This document shows, piece after piece, positions 23,519 to 41,255 of a stretch of 64,000 nt of DNA. Origin of the DNA: Typhlomys cinereus (Eukaryota > Chordata > Mammalia > Rodentia > Platacanthomyidae); assembly GCA_023101885.1 (NCBI GenBank), contig JALPQD010000414.1:1869276-1933275 (forward strand), read 5' to 3'. The notes under the pieces are model-generated. The model made no database searches. It had not been told where the DNA came from and worked only from the letters and a program-made list of their open reading frames with translations. A program made the translations under genes and the position numbers. Numbering within the stretch: the stretch's first letter is position 1; each line of letters begins with the position of its first letter.

Positions 23519-24107
23519 AAAATACAAGAAAACTACATTAAATTCATTCTTAAATGTAAAGGCCTTTTTTAAGCAAGGCAGAATCAGGGTCACCATAACA
23601 TAAGTTTACACAAACAAAGCTGAGGAAAAACTCATTAAACAAATAATAAACCAATTTTATTAGCATACAAAAAGCTCAATGGAAAACAGAACATGACTGT
23701 GCAGTTCATTGAAAGTATCAGTAACAAAAAATAAAAACATGTATATTCCACTCTTCTCCATTAAAATGCATTAGACCTTCATTAAAATCAAGATACCACT
23801 TATTCATTTTCAATCAAGCTGGAAAAGTTTAATATTCAGTACTGGTGTGAGTTGTAAATAATTACTCTTACACATTATATGTAGAAACATACCGGACAAA
23901 AATGTCTGTAGGTCAATGCAGCTACTGAACTAAAAAATGAAAAATATCCTTTGATCCAGGAATTTGATTATAGTAGTAAACCCTGTGGGCATAATTTCAT
24001 TAGATGTACAATTACACTCACTGCAACATGATTTTGTAAATTACTGGAAAAGACCTGTAAGCCCATTAATGTTTGAAATACCGTAGTCATTAAAAATAAG
24101 TTATTAT

Positions 24108-24129
24108 CATATATATATATATATATATC
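24108..24129. repeat. (AT)n microsatellite
   Basis: About 11 AT units. Confidence 0.9.
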
Positions 24130-24594
24130 ATAAAATACAAACAACAGAGCAAGATACAGAGAAAATTATATCTTGTTTGGGTCTATTAATATAAAAAAGT
24201 ATATATTAGTTAGCAGGAACTTTTTATACAAGACACTTGAAACTCTGTACATCTGGAAACAAGTATTAGAATAAGAAGGCAAAAACCTTTCTACAAAAAT
24301 TTTGATTTCCTGGCTTTCCTTATCACCTGGCCTTTTTTTCCATGTGCATATATTATATTTCCCTTGCCCTCTCAAAATAATAGTTTATCTCATATATTTG
24401 TATATATATTTGATATATATGTGTATATATTTGATTCTAGTAGTGTTTTCAAAATATTGTGGGTAAGTGCCAAATTTCTGCATGTGACCTTCCTCTTAGA
24501 TTCTCATTAAACTTTACAGATTTGTCCTATGATTCTTGAATAATGGTTTCTCATTGAAAATGAAGTGATTTTTTTACACTTACTGTGTATATGT

Positions 24595-24725
24595 GAGCGT
24601 GTGTGGTGCCACGGTGTGTGCATGACAGTTGGAGAACAATGTGCAGGAGCCAGTTCTCTCCCAGGGACTGAACTGAGGTCCTCACGCCTGGGGGCAAGTG
24701 CCTTTACTAAGTCATCTCATATTTT
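24595..24725 (-). repeat. B3-like SINE fragment, antisense
   Basis: 'gtgtgcatgacagttggaga ... agttctctcccagg ... ctgaggtcctcacgcctggg ... aagtgcctttacta' follows the reversed B3 layout. Confidence 0.6.
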
Positions 24726-24884
24726 CTGAAATGGCAGTTTGTATGATGAATTTGTGATGGAATGATTCTACACTTCTGCTCAAGCATTATGTCTTATAAC
24801 CTAACGGGCATTTGAATCTTTATAAACGACATTATATATTGTTTTGACTATAAAAACATAAAATTACATCAAGACTTTCTATAT

Positions 24885-25030
24885 TTACACTCCTGGGTAG
24901 AGGGTTTATGCCTGTAATCCCAGTACTTGGGAAGTAGACATACAATGATTAGGAATTCAAGTCTAGCCTTGGCTACATAATAAGTCTGAGGTCAGAATAG
25001 GCCAAATGAGACACTGTCTCAATAAAAAAG
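24885..25030 (+). repeat. B1-type SINE
   Basis: 'gtttatgcctgtaatcccag ... ttggctacataataagtctg ... gacactgtctcaataaa' is a diverged B1. Confidence 0.75.
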
Positions 25031-25096
25031 ACCTCATGTACAATTAAAGTATCCATGTAATTAAGAAAAACAGTATCACACTAGAAAAGATACAAT

Positions 25097-25190
25097 CAAA
25101 ATTAACTCACATTTTTCTGGAAACAGAAAAGTTGAAGAAATCAAATTAACTCACATTTTTCTGGGAACAGAAAAACTGAAGAAATGAGAT
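25097..25190. repeat. 44-bp tandem duplication
   Basis: The unit beginning 'attaactcacatttttctgg' starts at 25101 and again at 25145, differing at only a few positions. It lies just past the likely proximal MMGT1 poly(A) site. Confidence 0.9.
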
Positions 25191-25241
25191 TAAACATTAA
25201 ATACAAACAAAAACCAAAAACAAGGTGAGGACAATAATTTC

Positions 25242-25247
25242 TTTATT
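25242..25247 (-). terminator. MMGT1: candidate MMGT1 poly(A) signal AATAAA
   Basis: Canonical hexamer in gene sense, with a T- and GT-rich stretch within about 40 nt downstream. A second candidate lies at 23656-23661. Confidence 0.5.
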
Positions 25248-25908
25248 GGGCAAGTCATTTAAAGAGAGGAAACATATTCAAAAAATGTGTTTAGCTTGGT
25301 GTTACAGGCATCAATGCACACAATAAACACTATTCAATACATCATGAGAACAGGCCACATACAACCAGGAAGATGTAGGAATTAAGTCACAACGCTTAGG
25401 AAACAATTATTTGGGTATTACTGCACATTCTAGTCTCCAGTTTACAACCTGCACTTTCTGCAGGTGAATTATTAGCCCAGAGGATTTGGCTAGTTCCCCG
25501 TGCTCCTGGATTGTAGAGAACTTTGTTAGTAGACTTCTCATACTTTTGAATGCCACTGAAATCATGCCAACTGCATGCTTAACTGGCTTACATCACTTTA
25601 TTTTGGAACTATTCTAGTCAGTAGTGGACTACCACACAGTGTGGTAAATAAAAATCCCGTACTTAATATGCTTAGCATTGTTACAATGCACCCAAATCAC
25701 ATTTAGTCCTATAGTACCATACTTGAAAAATACAGCAGAAATTCACTGGAGTAAATTTCAAAAATTTGAGATGTTCAGCTGATCCAAGGTATACAGGCTG
25801 TTAACAAAGGTAGACACAGATACACCTGACAACCATCACTGCCAATTATTTGCCAGATTTTGGCATTGTTTTGGCAGAAGTTCTTTGACTGGGTAGGCAA
25901 AGATGGAT

Positions 25909-25977
25909 TTCAATGTCCATTGCACAAACTAGTCAAAAATGTTTTCAATGTCCATTGCAGAGACTAGTCAAAAATGT
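25909..25977. repeat. 35-bp tandem duplication
   Basis: 'caatgtccattgca ... actagtcaaaaatgtt' begins at 25911 and again at 25946 with two or three differences. Within the inferred MMGT1 3' UTR. Confidence 0.9.
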
Positions 25978-26089
25978 TACAAGTAGTATGGATGTTTGGC
26001 TCCAATGAAACAAACCATTCAGTGTACTATTAACATAAAAGACTATCAGGTATCTGGACATCCCTCCCTAAATCTACTGATTTACCCAC

Positions 26090-26180
26090 CACTTCCTTTT
26101 TTTCTGTGGCATCGTGGATGAGTCTAAGGTCTTCCATATACTAGGCAAGCACTGTACCACTGAGTCATGCCCTCAGACTC
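26090..26180 (-). repeat. ID-like SINE, antisense
   Basis: 'aggcaagcactgtaccactg agtcatgccctcag' is a reversed ID-type element. Confidence 0.6.
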
Positions 26181-26529
26181 TTCCTATTACTGCATCTGAG
26201 TTCTCAAGGTGAGAACTCAGCACTCCACACAGGAAGCCATATTTAAGAAGTCAGTCACAAGACACTAGCTATGAAAAGCTCAGAAAAATACATATAGAAG
26301 TATATTAGTGGTTACCTAATTCTGAGGAGGAGACACACTGTGAGGAATATGTGGTCACTGCTAAGGAGTACAGCTCCTTCAGGGGCAAATGCAATATCTT
26401 ATATATGTGATGTGCTTGCAGAAATTTGTGTAATTATTAAAAATTACTTAATTGTACCCTTCTTAATTTTTAAGTAACTTTCTTAGTGTTGCATACATGA
26501 ATACAGTGAATTTATGATATTTTCACCCC

Positions 26530-26612
26530 TTAATTTTTTGTTTTTTTGGAGATCCTCTCATGTACTACTGGGATTACAGGCATGGGCAACCATACCTGGC
26601 AAATGTACCTTC
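26530..26612 (-). repeat. B1 fragment, antisense
   Basis: 'actgggattacaggcatggg caaccatacctggc' is the reversed 5' part of a B1. Confidence 0.6.
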
Positions 26613-26839
26613 TAGATGAGTGAATTAAAAGGTTTGTAAATTATTTCTAAACATCATTGATATGAAAACATACTAAGATGACAAGCCAGCCCCCAAAGAA
26701 TACAACAGGCTCTTCCAAATCAGGTAACATGTGAGGGAAATGGTAAGTCTGATAAAAAGAACATCCTCTCTGCATGCTCTTTTGTCTTTTGTTATCAGCC
26801 CTTTAGTCTTTTGCATTCACTTTTTTGGGGGGAGGAAGG

Positions 26840-26985
26840 GAGGCAGGGCTGAGACAGGGTCCCATTAATTAGCTTAGGCTGGCCTAGAACTTGATATGTA
26901 GCTCAAATTTGCTTAAAACTTGTGACCCTCCTGCTTTAGCCTCCAAAGTGCTGGGATTTTACATGCGTATCAACCATGCCTGGCT
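26840..26985 (-). repeat. B1-type SINE, antisense
   Basis: 'gagacagggtcccattaatt ... ctggcctagaacttgatatg ... aaagtgctgggattttacat' is a reversed B1. Confidence 0.8.
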
Positions 26986-27109
26986 TGATTTCGCACATTT
27001 TATATTTCTAAATTATTTTAGATGATCAGCGGATTTCTAAGCTCATGCTTATTAGAGAGCATAGTCAGTGTTTTATAGCAGAATGGCAAAAAAACTAAAG
27101 AAAATCTAA

Positions 27110-27310
27110 TAACAAGGGGCCAGGGATGCAGCTTGGTTAATATAGTTCTTGCCTAGCAGGCATGAAGCCCTGGGATAGATAACCAGCGTCCTAGAAAAAA
27201 GCAATTTCAGCCTCTCTGGAGGTGGAGGCATAGTGTCAGCAGTTTGAGGTCTTCATCAGCTACATAGTGAGTTTAAGGCTAGCCTGGACTACACGAGACC
27301 CTGTTTCAGT
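27110..27310 (+). repeat. ID-like head followed by B1-type SINE
   Basis: 'ggccagggatgcagcttggt ... ccctggga' resembles an ID head; 'ctctggaggtggaggcatag ... tacatagtgagtttaagg ... ccctgtttcagtaaac' is a B1. Together they resemble a B4-type ID/B1 composite. Confidence 0.6.
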
Positions 27311-28730
27311 AAACAAACTCCAATGACAAAATAATCTTACCCTTTGGGACTGTGCACTGCGAAGCGGGGTAGAGGAGCCAAGATTAATTTCTCCTGGAAA
27401 AATGCCATCAAGTATAAGGGCAACTTGATATCGGTACCCTGTCTCAGAAACACAAAGAAACAAAAAAGTACAAGGGTATCTTAGGAGTCTTGCCTGAAGC
27501 ATGTTTCCTATTGAAACATGCATACAGTTATTCCCTTTAACTGAGACAATTCAATGAAAGTAACGTTTTCATGCCTGTGGAAATCAGTATTTTCTGCCAA
27601 AAAGACGCTGTGCTTCTTGCAGCTTTCTAGCTGAGCTAGTTAAATTTCTCTAAAACTATTGCAACTGGGAAAAAAAAAAATGAACTGTATCCTTATTCTC
27701 GCCTCAACACTACGTAGTGAGGGAATACTCTAAACCAGCAGGAAATCAGAGGTTACGAAACAATTCTTTAAATAACCTTAATTTTCTAAGAAAATTGAAA
27801 TGTATTATTTCCAAGTATTTAGAACACATTTGGCCTGATTTCTTTGCATCTGCCTTTAGATTAAGTGAGAGGTTTCCTTTATTTTCACTAACTTTCTAAT
27901 TTAGTATGAAATAAAATAATGTACTTCAATCATGAAATTGGCTAATAATGACAAAACGTTGTCTTTAACATTATTCTTCTACACAGGCAAGAAAACGAAA
28001 TCACAAATGGTCTTTTGGTCTATCTTCAACTATTCTTACATTACATAATCAGTCAGTGAAAATTTTACAGCAAAAGGAAGAAAACACACATATCTTTACA
28101 GCAAGTTGAACTTGTTAACGTTATTGTTACAACAGAATTTCTAACATGAAAATTGTTCACACACAGAATCTGAGAAGTGATGAAACGAGACCGTTGATTC
28201 TTGAAGGTGTATGGGAGTGGGGTCAGGTAAGAAATCATGGTTAAATTAAAAACCAGCGAGTATCTGCAAAGCAGACCCACTTTTTGGGGGACAAGTCACC
28301 ATTGTGGTTTCATCTGATAAGACCTGAAGACCATTTCAATATAACTTGTGCTGCAAAATGCAGGAGTTACATAGCAATTCCAAAAGAATCCCTAAAAGCT
28401 GTAGTGCAAAAGATAAGATCTAAGAAAATAAATAATCACAAAGAACATCAACATTTTTCAAGGAAGTATGTTCAAAACAGTGACTTTTACAAAAGTTGAG
28501 AATCATTTCAAATGGAAAAAAAATTTTTATATGAAAGTTCAAAGAATCATTTCACAGATAACTTCTAAACCATTTGTGATTTGATTAATGATGTACAAAT
28601 AAGGGCCATAGATTTTTTTTTAACTAGTTCTGAAATATCAATATAAATACTGATGTTCTGGGGGGTGTTTTACACCCCAAACTCCAATACTTGATTCTGT
28701 GTCTGTCCTGTCATTTAATTTGTAAAAATC

Positions 28731-35429
<6,699 letters not shown>

Positions 35430-35521
35430 GATTCCGAAGGAGCGGCAGCCCAACAAAAGAGGCGAAGGGCGGCTGAGCTATTCCTCCTTCCACCGGCGGG
35501 CGTCCACGCGGCGCAGAAACA

Positions 35522-35529
35522 TGACGTCA
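35522..35529. promoter_or_regulatory. perfect CRE palindrome (TGACGTCA)
   Basis: The full 8-bp CREB/ATF site inside the MMGT1 CpG island. ATF-family factors include ER-stress regulators, which would suit an ER insertase subunit; that link is inference. Confidence 0.7.
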
Positions 35530-35900
35530 CCAAGGCCCTGGGCGCGAAGTGCCCGGGTGGTGCAAAAGAACCCCGCGAGCCCAGAGCAGCCGGACGCAAG
35601 AATGCCGGGAAGAAGGGAAAAACCGTACGGAAAAAGGTCCGGCCAGGCCCTTCACTGAGTCTGCGCGGGGCGGCCTCTCGGCGAGGGGCGGAACCGAGTG
35701 GCGCGGTGGGGAATTGGCAGAAGCCAGAGCCAGCAGGAAACCAGCGACCAGGAGGGCGCCAGCAAATCCGCGCGGGCTTCGGGTAAGGGACGGGGCTCAG
35801 GGACAGGCCTGGGCGGAGCCGAGGGCGGAGCCAAAGGCACCGGGGAAAGACCGAAGGGTGAGATTCAGAACCCCAGGTGGGGGTTAGTCAGGCGGTAAAT

Positions 35901-36689
35901 TGAGCTTTGGTGCAGAGTCCTTGGCTTTCTCTGTACCTTTCGTCTGGGTTTCTGCCCTCGGGCAAGTGGCACTATGGGAGGAGGCAAAGGGCACCTCTTA
36001 TGGCAAGGAGATCGATGGAGTGTGGAGGACAAGTTGGGGGGAGTTGGAGCAGCAATCCGGCAGGCTGGGGACACCCAGAAAATGCTCGTTTCCTTTTTCT
36101 CAACCTTTTTTGGAGAACGATCCGCGCCCAAAAGACCGTGGGACGGTCCTGTTAGGAAGAAAAGTATCTTATACTGAAGGAAAGAGTTGACAGCGAACAA
36201 GCAGATCTCAACCACGGAGTCCCGGCATCAAATGTAACCTCTGATCAGAATCAAAATGTGACCTCCTTTCTCCATGTGTCCACCCCCCGAAATGTAGACG
36301 TTCAGCCGAGACGTTCTCCCTTGACCTCTTTCGTCTCTGCTTCCCTTTGGTAAGCTTGCCAGTTCGCTCCCACTTCGATCGGCGTAGGTGTTACAGTGAT
36401 TCCGAATCGACAGCTGTCTCAAAATATCACTCCGTAGTTCCACATGAACGTTTCCGTCTTTCTGCTCGACAATAATTTCCGTGTTGAGTGGGCCTGTGTC
36501 ATGTGACATTCATACATAACTCATCCCATCCCCGACCAACTACGCCAGTTCCTCCTGAGCCCCTAATGGGTGACCTAGCTTTGCAAACTAGTATCACTAG
36601 GTTCTTTCGCCAGTGTCTGTATCAATTTGCTCGCTAACACTTGCTCCTTACCACCTTTTAGAAATTGGCAGTGCTCCCATTTAGGATGA
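35901..36689. other. intergenic spacer, nothing recognised
   Basis: GC content falls off from the CpG island. Only chance open frames. Confidence 0.4.
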
Positions 36690-36895
36690 TCTGTTTACCA
36701 GACTCTAATTTTGTATCAACTTCTAACTTGCCGCGTAACTTATTTTTATGTTCATTATATTAGTATTGTCCACCGTTTCACCTCCTTTGGAATGTAAGCT
36801 CCAAGAGGGCTTACAGAGGATTCTCTGTGTCTAGTGCATTGACTCTTATATATTAGGCATCTTACATACTTGCAGAAATGAAGAATAAATAAATT
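36690..36895 (+). mobile_element. LINE-2 3' end fragment
   Basis: 'tggaatgtaagctccaagag ggcttacagagg ... attgactcttatatattagg' matches the ancient L2 3' end pattern. Confidence 0.55.
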
Positions 36896-37217
36896 GTGGA
36901 AAAGAACTGTATCGTTGAAAGCATCTCTACTGATAGGCCTTCCGTTATTTGGAATCAGATTTAAAAAATCCCTGTGGTCTTTTGCTAGACATCTTCAAGG
37001 TTGAAAAGCTAGAAAATAAAGAAGACAGCCAAGGTTCGGCATCCTTAATTTTGCTTATATACTTTCCGTTCTGGAACCCATTACTCAAGTCTTTAGTTAT
37101 TATTTTTGCACCAGATCTTTCCAATCTCTTTACCTGTAAGCCAAAATTTTATACTTGGTCAGTGACAATCTCATGATTTTCATTGAGTTGGCAGGCGAGT
37201 GCTTCCTCCTCCATGCT

Positions 37218-37339
37218 TGGAGGTGCCAAGACAGTTTTTTTTTTAAGTCTTCTCTCCTCTCCTCCCCTCTTATCGCCTCCCTTTCCCTCCCCCTCTCTCT
37301 GTCTCTGACTCTGTCTCTGTCTCTCTGTCTCTGTCTCTG

Positions 37340-37404
<65 letters not shown>

Positions 37405-37538
37405 GTGGAGACCTAAGGGGGATATCAAATCAGGAGTCATCCTGGATTGCTCTACTTTCTTATTGCTTTGATTGCTTTGCTATGGGATTCCCCAGGTTCG
37501 GTTTTCCATGGCTGAAAATTCAGGCAACTGCCATTTCT
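37218..37538 (-). repeat. B2-like SINE, antisense, tail half, with (TC)n
   Basis: T-rich tail, large CT/TCTG microsatellite (about 37295-37400), then the body up to 'ggcaactgccatttct'. The element is cut here by the U6-ITM2B insertion and resumes at 38816. Confidence 0.85.
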
Positions 37539-37541
37539 TTT

Positions 37542-37606
<65 letters not shown>

Positions 37607-37680
37607 TTTCTTTCTTTCTTTCTTTTTTTCTTTCTTTCTTTCTCTCTTTCTTTTTCTTTCTTTCTTTCTTTCTTTTTTTT
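37539..37680. repeat. (TTTC)n microsatellite grown from the retrocopy A tail
   Basis: Long TTTC/TTTTC array (GAAA on the retrocopy strand) that begins directly at the poly(A) end of the ITM2B copy and ends at the target-site duplication. Confidence 0.95.
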
Positions 37681-38708
37681 AGTTCTTAATGGTTTATTTT
37701 TATTTTTAAAAAACTCTATGATTTATCCACCATATATAGAGAACTACATTTTTAGAAAATAGTTTTCATTCTGTATGTGGATTACCTTAAAATATGAAAA
37801 ACCAAATTATTCTTTGGTTTTATTGTATGGGAAAAATAACACACAGTGTAGGCAAACTACTTTGTGATATTTATATTCCATTGCACAGATATGGGTTATA
37901 CAAATTAGTAACATGAGTTATTTCTTAAATTCCAAACATTGTCTTAAGATATGATTACAGCAGAGGCCTAGGATATTAAGACATCAAGGTTGAAATCATA
38001 CTGTAGCTAAATGCAAGACTGAAAATACTGCACATTTTAATTGAAGGAATATTAAAATGTGGGCTCAAATACTCTAACAAACTAGGTAGCAGGGCAACTA
38101 ACAACTACACATAAGTCACACTGGTCCATTTTAACATATGAATACATGATTGATTATTCTATAGATGATATGCACCTTGTGGAAGTGCATAACTAAACAG
38201 AAAAGTCCAGATAAATGATTGCAAGAAATTTAAATTCTTCTTAGTATGTAAGCTCTATGGTGAAGTGTGCTAGTATCTAAGGCTTCATCAACTTACTAAT
38301 TAAAATATAAAAGACACCACACTTAAAAAGAAGAAAAGATTTTTTAAGATAATAGTTTTAATTGAATTAAATGAGATGAAAAGACAGTGAGCCCTGTTTG
38401 CTACTTACATGAAAGAAGATTTTAAAAAATAATCACTGCACAAAATACAAAGGATGGGGTTATGTCATGGTGTTAAATTTTCCCATGTTTTTCTTGACTG
38501 TTCAAGAGTAAATTAAGGTTTCCACAGCAAATTTGTTTTCGAAATGTCAAATTACTGGCTTCATGTTTCTGGATACCTTTAACAGTTTCTTTGCATTGCA
38601 TCTTGTAAGTTTCCTTGTCATGACACAGTTGATAAATGAAAAAACCCAGGTGATCGACGTTTTCAATGCGATCAGTAATAACCATGTGCTCATGGATAAG
38701 GTATGACT
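37681..38708 (-). pseudogene. ITM2B: ITM2B (BRI2) mRNA 3' portion
   Basis: The minus-strand frame starts at 'SYLIHEHMVITDRIEN' and continues 'DHLGFFIYQLCHDKETYK', the C-terminal BRICHOS-side part of ITM2B from about residue 200. A small deletion near 38540 shifts the frame, but the ancestral end (TLIYS-stop at 38504-38502) is readable. About 0.8 kb of the 3' UTR follows. ITM2B itself is an autosomal gene for an integral membrane protein processed to BRI peptides; this copy lacks the first three quarters of the coding region. Confidence 0.93.
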
Positions 38709-38815
38709 AAAAATATGGAACGCTTCATGAATTTGAGTGTCATCCTTGCACAGGGGCCATACTAATCTTCTCTGTATCGTTCCAATTTCAGTATATGTGC
38801 TGCCGAAGCGAGCAC
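38709..38815 (-). pseudogene. RNU6: U6 snRNA copy (5' part of the chimera)
   Basis: A full-length 107-nt U6 sequence starting GTGCTCGCTTCGGCAGCAC. About five differences from consensus U6, most of them C-to-T or G-to-A changes. It ends with the U6 oligo(T). It has no own upstream TATA/PSE promoter because SINE sequence lies directly upstream, so it is a pseudogene and not a U6 gene. Confidence 0.96.
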
Positions 38816-38925
38816 GGCAACTGCCATTTCTGCCCAGCATTTTTAGATGAGTTCTGGAGATTGGAACTCGGATCCTTTTGTTTGTGAGGCAAAAGCTTTA
38901 AACTTTGAGTCATCTCCCCAGTCTC
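38816..38925 (-). repeat. B2-like SINE, antisense, head half
   Basis: Continuation of 37218-37538 after the retrocopy, beginning with the second copy of the target duplication and ending with the reversed head 'gagtcatctccccagtc'. Confidence 0.85.
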
Positions 38926-39073
38926 TGAGTCATTTTCTTCATAAATGGAGTTATGGGTAAAAGAGCCACTAAGGAATCCAGTATCTGTATAAGCCACTGA
39001 TGCATTATTCTAGTCTGGACTTATGGACAGGCAGTTTTTCTTTTTTCTATTGCCATCTTAAGATATACTCAGG

Positions 39074-39366
39074 ACTGGGGGAGATGGCTCAGTGATTAAA
39101 GCCCTTACCTAGCAAGCAAAGGGACTTAAATTCAAATCTCCAATCCCACATAAAAATAGTCAGTGGGTGTGGCACCCTGTCTGTAATTCTAACCCTGGAA
39201 ATTGGAACCTGGGAACCTCCAGAGCAAGCTGACTAGCCAGACTAACTCCAGTGGCTGCTCTGGGTTTAATTGAAGACCCCAGCTCACAACCATAAAGTGA
39301 AGAGCAAGGGAGGATGATTCACTATATCACCCTTGGGCTTCCACAGACACACCGCACGCACGCACG

Positions 39367-39419
<53 letters not shown>

Positions 39420-39420
39420 A
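39074..39420 (+). repeat. tRNA-derived SINE, second subfamily, with (CA)24
   Basis: Head 'tgggggagatggctcagtg', then a body with the extra block 'gagcaagctgactagccaga', and a tail made of CA repeats (39369-39417). Confidence 0.85.
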
Positions 39421-39614
39421 AGTTCACCAGTGTACATATATCACACCCATGCACATCCCCCATAGGCAGACACACAGATACTTGTACTTCATGTATACAT
39501 ACATGAAAGAAAAAAGATGCTGTCTCTCTACTTCTTGACTAATATGAATGCAAAAGAAAGTAGCATAGTTCCACATTTTCTAGCAACAAGCTGTTAAATC
39601 ATGTTTATGACATT

Positions 39615-39750
39615 GAATTTTATTTTGTCTGAAACTCAGCTTAACTATGTTGTCCAGGCTGGCCTCAAACTCCTGGGTTCAAGTGATTCTTCTACCTCAA
39701 CCTCTCCAGGAATGATAGGACTATAAATGTGCAACATCATGCCCATAGAA
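39615..39750 (-). repeat. B1/FLA-like 7SL-derived SINE, antisense
   Basis: 'ttgtccaggctggcctcaaa ctcctgggttcaagtgattc' is close to an ancestral 7SL-derived monomer, older than typical B1. Confidence 0.75.
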
Positions 39751-41014
39751 TGAGATTTTAGTTATGTAGATTGAATTCTGAAGGAAAACCAAGGCATTCA
39801 TAAACATAGTTATCAAGAAATGGATATTTCAAATAAGTAACATGCTTCTACAAGTTGGAATTAATCACAGAGGTACAAGGTACAATGAAGGAGAGCACTC
39901 TTTTCATGCGCTCTTAGAATAAAAGTCAAATTTCATAGGAAACAGTATTTAAAGCCCTAATTGAACATAGAAGTACCTTGATTATCCCCTACTCTTTCCA
40001 AAAGCTACTCTTGCTATATGCCACAAATAAATGATACAGCTATGATTGAAGGTAGGAATAATGCTCTCTAAAGGCATTTTTAGGGATATGTTATTTGTGA
40101 AAACTTATCATATTCCCCAGAATAATCTGTTGAATAGAGAAAGCATACCTATCCCAAGATTGTCTTAACTGTTCATTAACTTTGTTACATGCCATCCAAG
40201 CGAGTGGATATTTTCATCAATTGTTTATGTGTATTTCCATTTCTTGTATACCTTCTCTGGCTCCCATACTCTGGCCTTTCCTACCTAGTTTGAAAATCCA
40301 CTTTTCTTAGGAATATATTCTTATCACAAGTATGTATATGAAGGATTACGAATTATAGATATTCTTTCTTCAAGTTATTTATATTTAGTACAACCTCACT
40401 GGGTAACAAATTCTAGAAATCTACCACTTGGTAGACAAAGTAGCATCTTCCTTCCTTCTTTCCTTCCACATTTCTTTTTTTAGTTTAATGGACTTACTAG
40501 AAAACAAGGTACTGGACAGATCAAGTCAATAAAACAGCAGGAACTGAATCATCCAGACAGGCAGATCTTCTGCAGATCTATATACATTTTATCTAACACA
40601 TCTATCACACAAAAAGTACTAGCTTTGCAAAGCTCCTAAAAGACATATAAGAAATATGCCAGACAAGATCTACACACCTTTTACAGCAAAAGGAGGACAA
40701 AGCAGAGTCCCTTTGATACATTTTGAACTGTAGCCATGTAGAGGTGGAGCCCTTATCAAGCAGCTCCCTGCTCCCCAGCTATCACATCTGTAGTTCGAAC
40801 CTCTGCATGGCAGGCTAGCAAGCTCAATGTTGAAACTGTATCTTTTGTTTTCTTCTTGCATAATGATGTGTACTCAGTGTATGGAATTCAAGCAAGAAAT
40901 CAACGATGCATCCCTATTAAAAGACTGAAGTTGGACTTTAGTATGCTGAGTTTTGAATCTTAGTGTGATTGTAGTTACATGATATAGCATTAAGATACAC
41001 TTGCCAATCGTTAA
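39751..41014. other. intergenic spacer, nothing recognised
   Basis: Unique AT-rich sequence without gene signals. Confidence 0.4.
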
Positions 41015-41255
41015 CATTATGGTGGTTAAAAGAATTGCTTTGGAGTTGGACTGGTTTTGAATCTGGATTTTCTTTCTCTGTCTTTGGGAGATTTGAGAAG
41101 TTGCTTCTTTTCTCTGTGCCTCAGTTTCTTATCTGTAAAATGAGAATAGTAGTGGTATTTATTTTCTACAGTCAGGAGAGCGAGATGATGCCTTTTAGTC
41201 TGACACATAGTAGGTACTTGGTGAATGTTGATTATTGTTCTTATTGTTCATTCTT
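41015..41255 (+). repeat. MIR SINE
   Basis: 'ctctgtgcctcagtttctta tctgtaaaatgagaatag' and 'acatagtaggtacttggtga' are diagnostic MIR blocks. An ancient mammalian SINE. Confidence 0.9.

Larger units (their letters stand above)
23533..25224 (-). other. possible distal MMGT1 3' UTR or intergenic
   Basis: It lies downstream of MMGT1. On the minus strand an AATAAA (plus 23656-23661) followed by T- and G-rich sequence could be a distal poly(A) site, which would give a ~5-kb 3' UTR. Contains an (AT)n at 24108-24129, a B3-like SINE and a B1. Not proven to be transcribed. Confidence 0.35.
25225..28730 (-). other. MMGT1: MMGT1 3' UTR (inferred)
   Basis: About 3.5 kb follow the MMGT1 stop codon on the minus strand. 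At plus 25242-25247 there is AATAAA in the sense of the gene, followed by a T/GT-rich downstream element (about 25200-25230), the layout of a strong cleavage site. Long 3' UTRs are known for mammalian MMGT1. Contains a 35-bp tandem duplication (25909-25977), an ID-like and several B1 SINEs. Extent is inferred; transcript data are needed. Confidence 0.55.
37539..38815 (-). pseudogene. chimeric retrocopy: U6 snRNA fused to 5'-truncated ITM2B mRNA
   Basis: A single insertion, flanked by the perfect 16-bp duplication GGCAACTGCCATTTCT (37523-37538 and 38816-38831) that interrupts a SINE. Read on the minus strand, it starts exactly with U6 snRNA position 1 (38815), runs to the U6 3' end (38709), switches to the ITM2B mRNA in the last quarter of its coding region, covers its 3' UTR with AATAAA-type signals, and ends in an A tail now expanded to (GAAA)n. 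This is the structure expected when L1 reverse transcriptase starts on an mRNA poly(A) tail and jumps to U6 RNA. It is non-functional as a protein gene. Confidence 0.93.

Noticed and set aside
35549..35887. 112-codon plus-strand frame in the MMGT1 CpG island
   Set aside because: GC-driven Arg/Ala/Gly composition, no recognisable domain, and it overlaps the MMGT1 promoter.
37155..37682. 175-codon frame rich in Leu/Ser/Phe
   Set aside because: Made of the CT and TTTC microsatellites.
38709..38815. Active U6 snRNA gene
   Set aside because: No TATA/PSE promoter directly upstream; several substitutions; it is fused to ITM2B sequence inside one retroinsertion.
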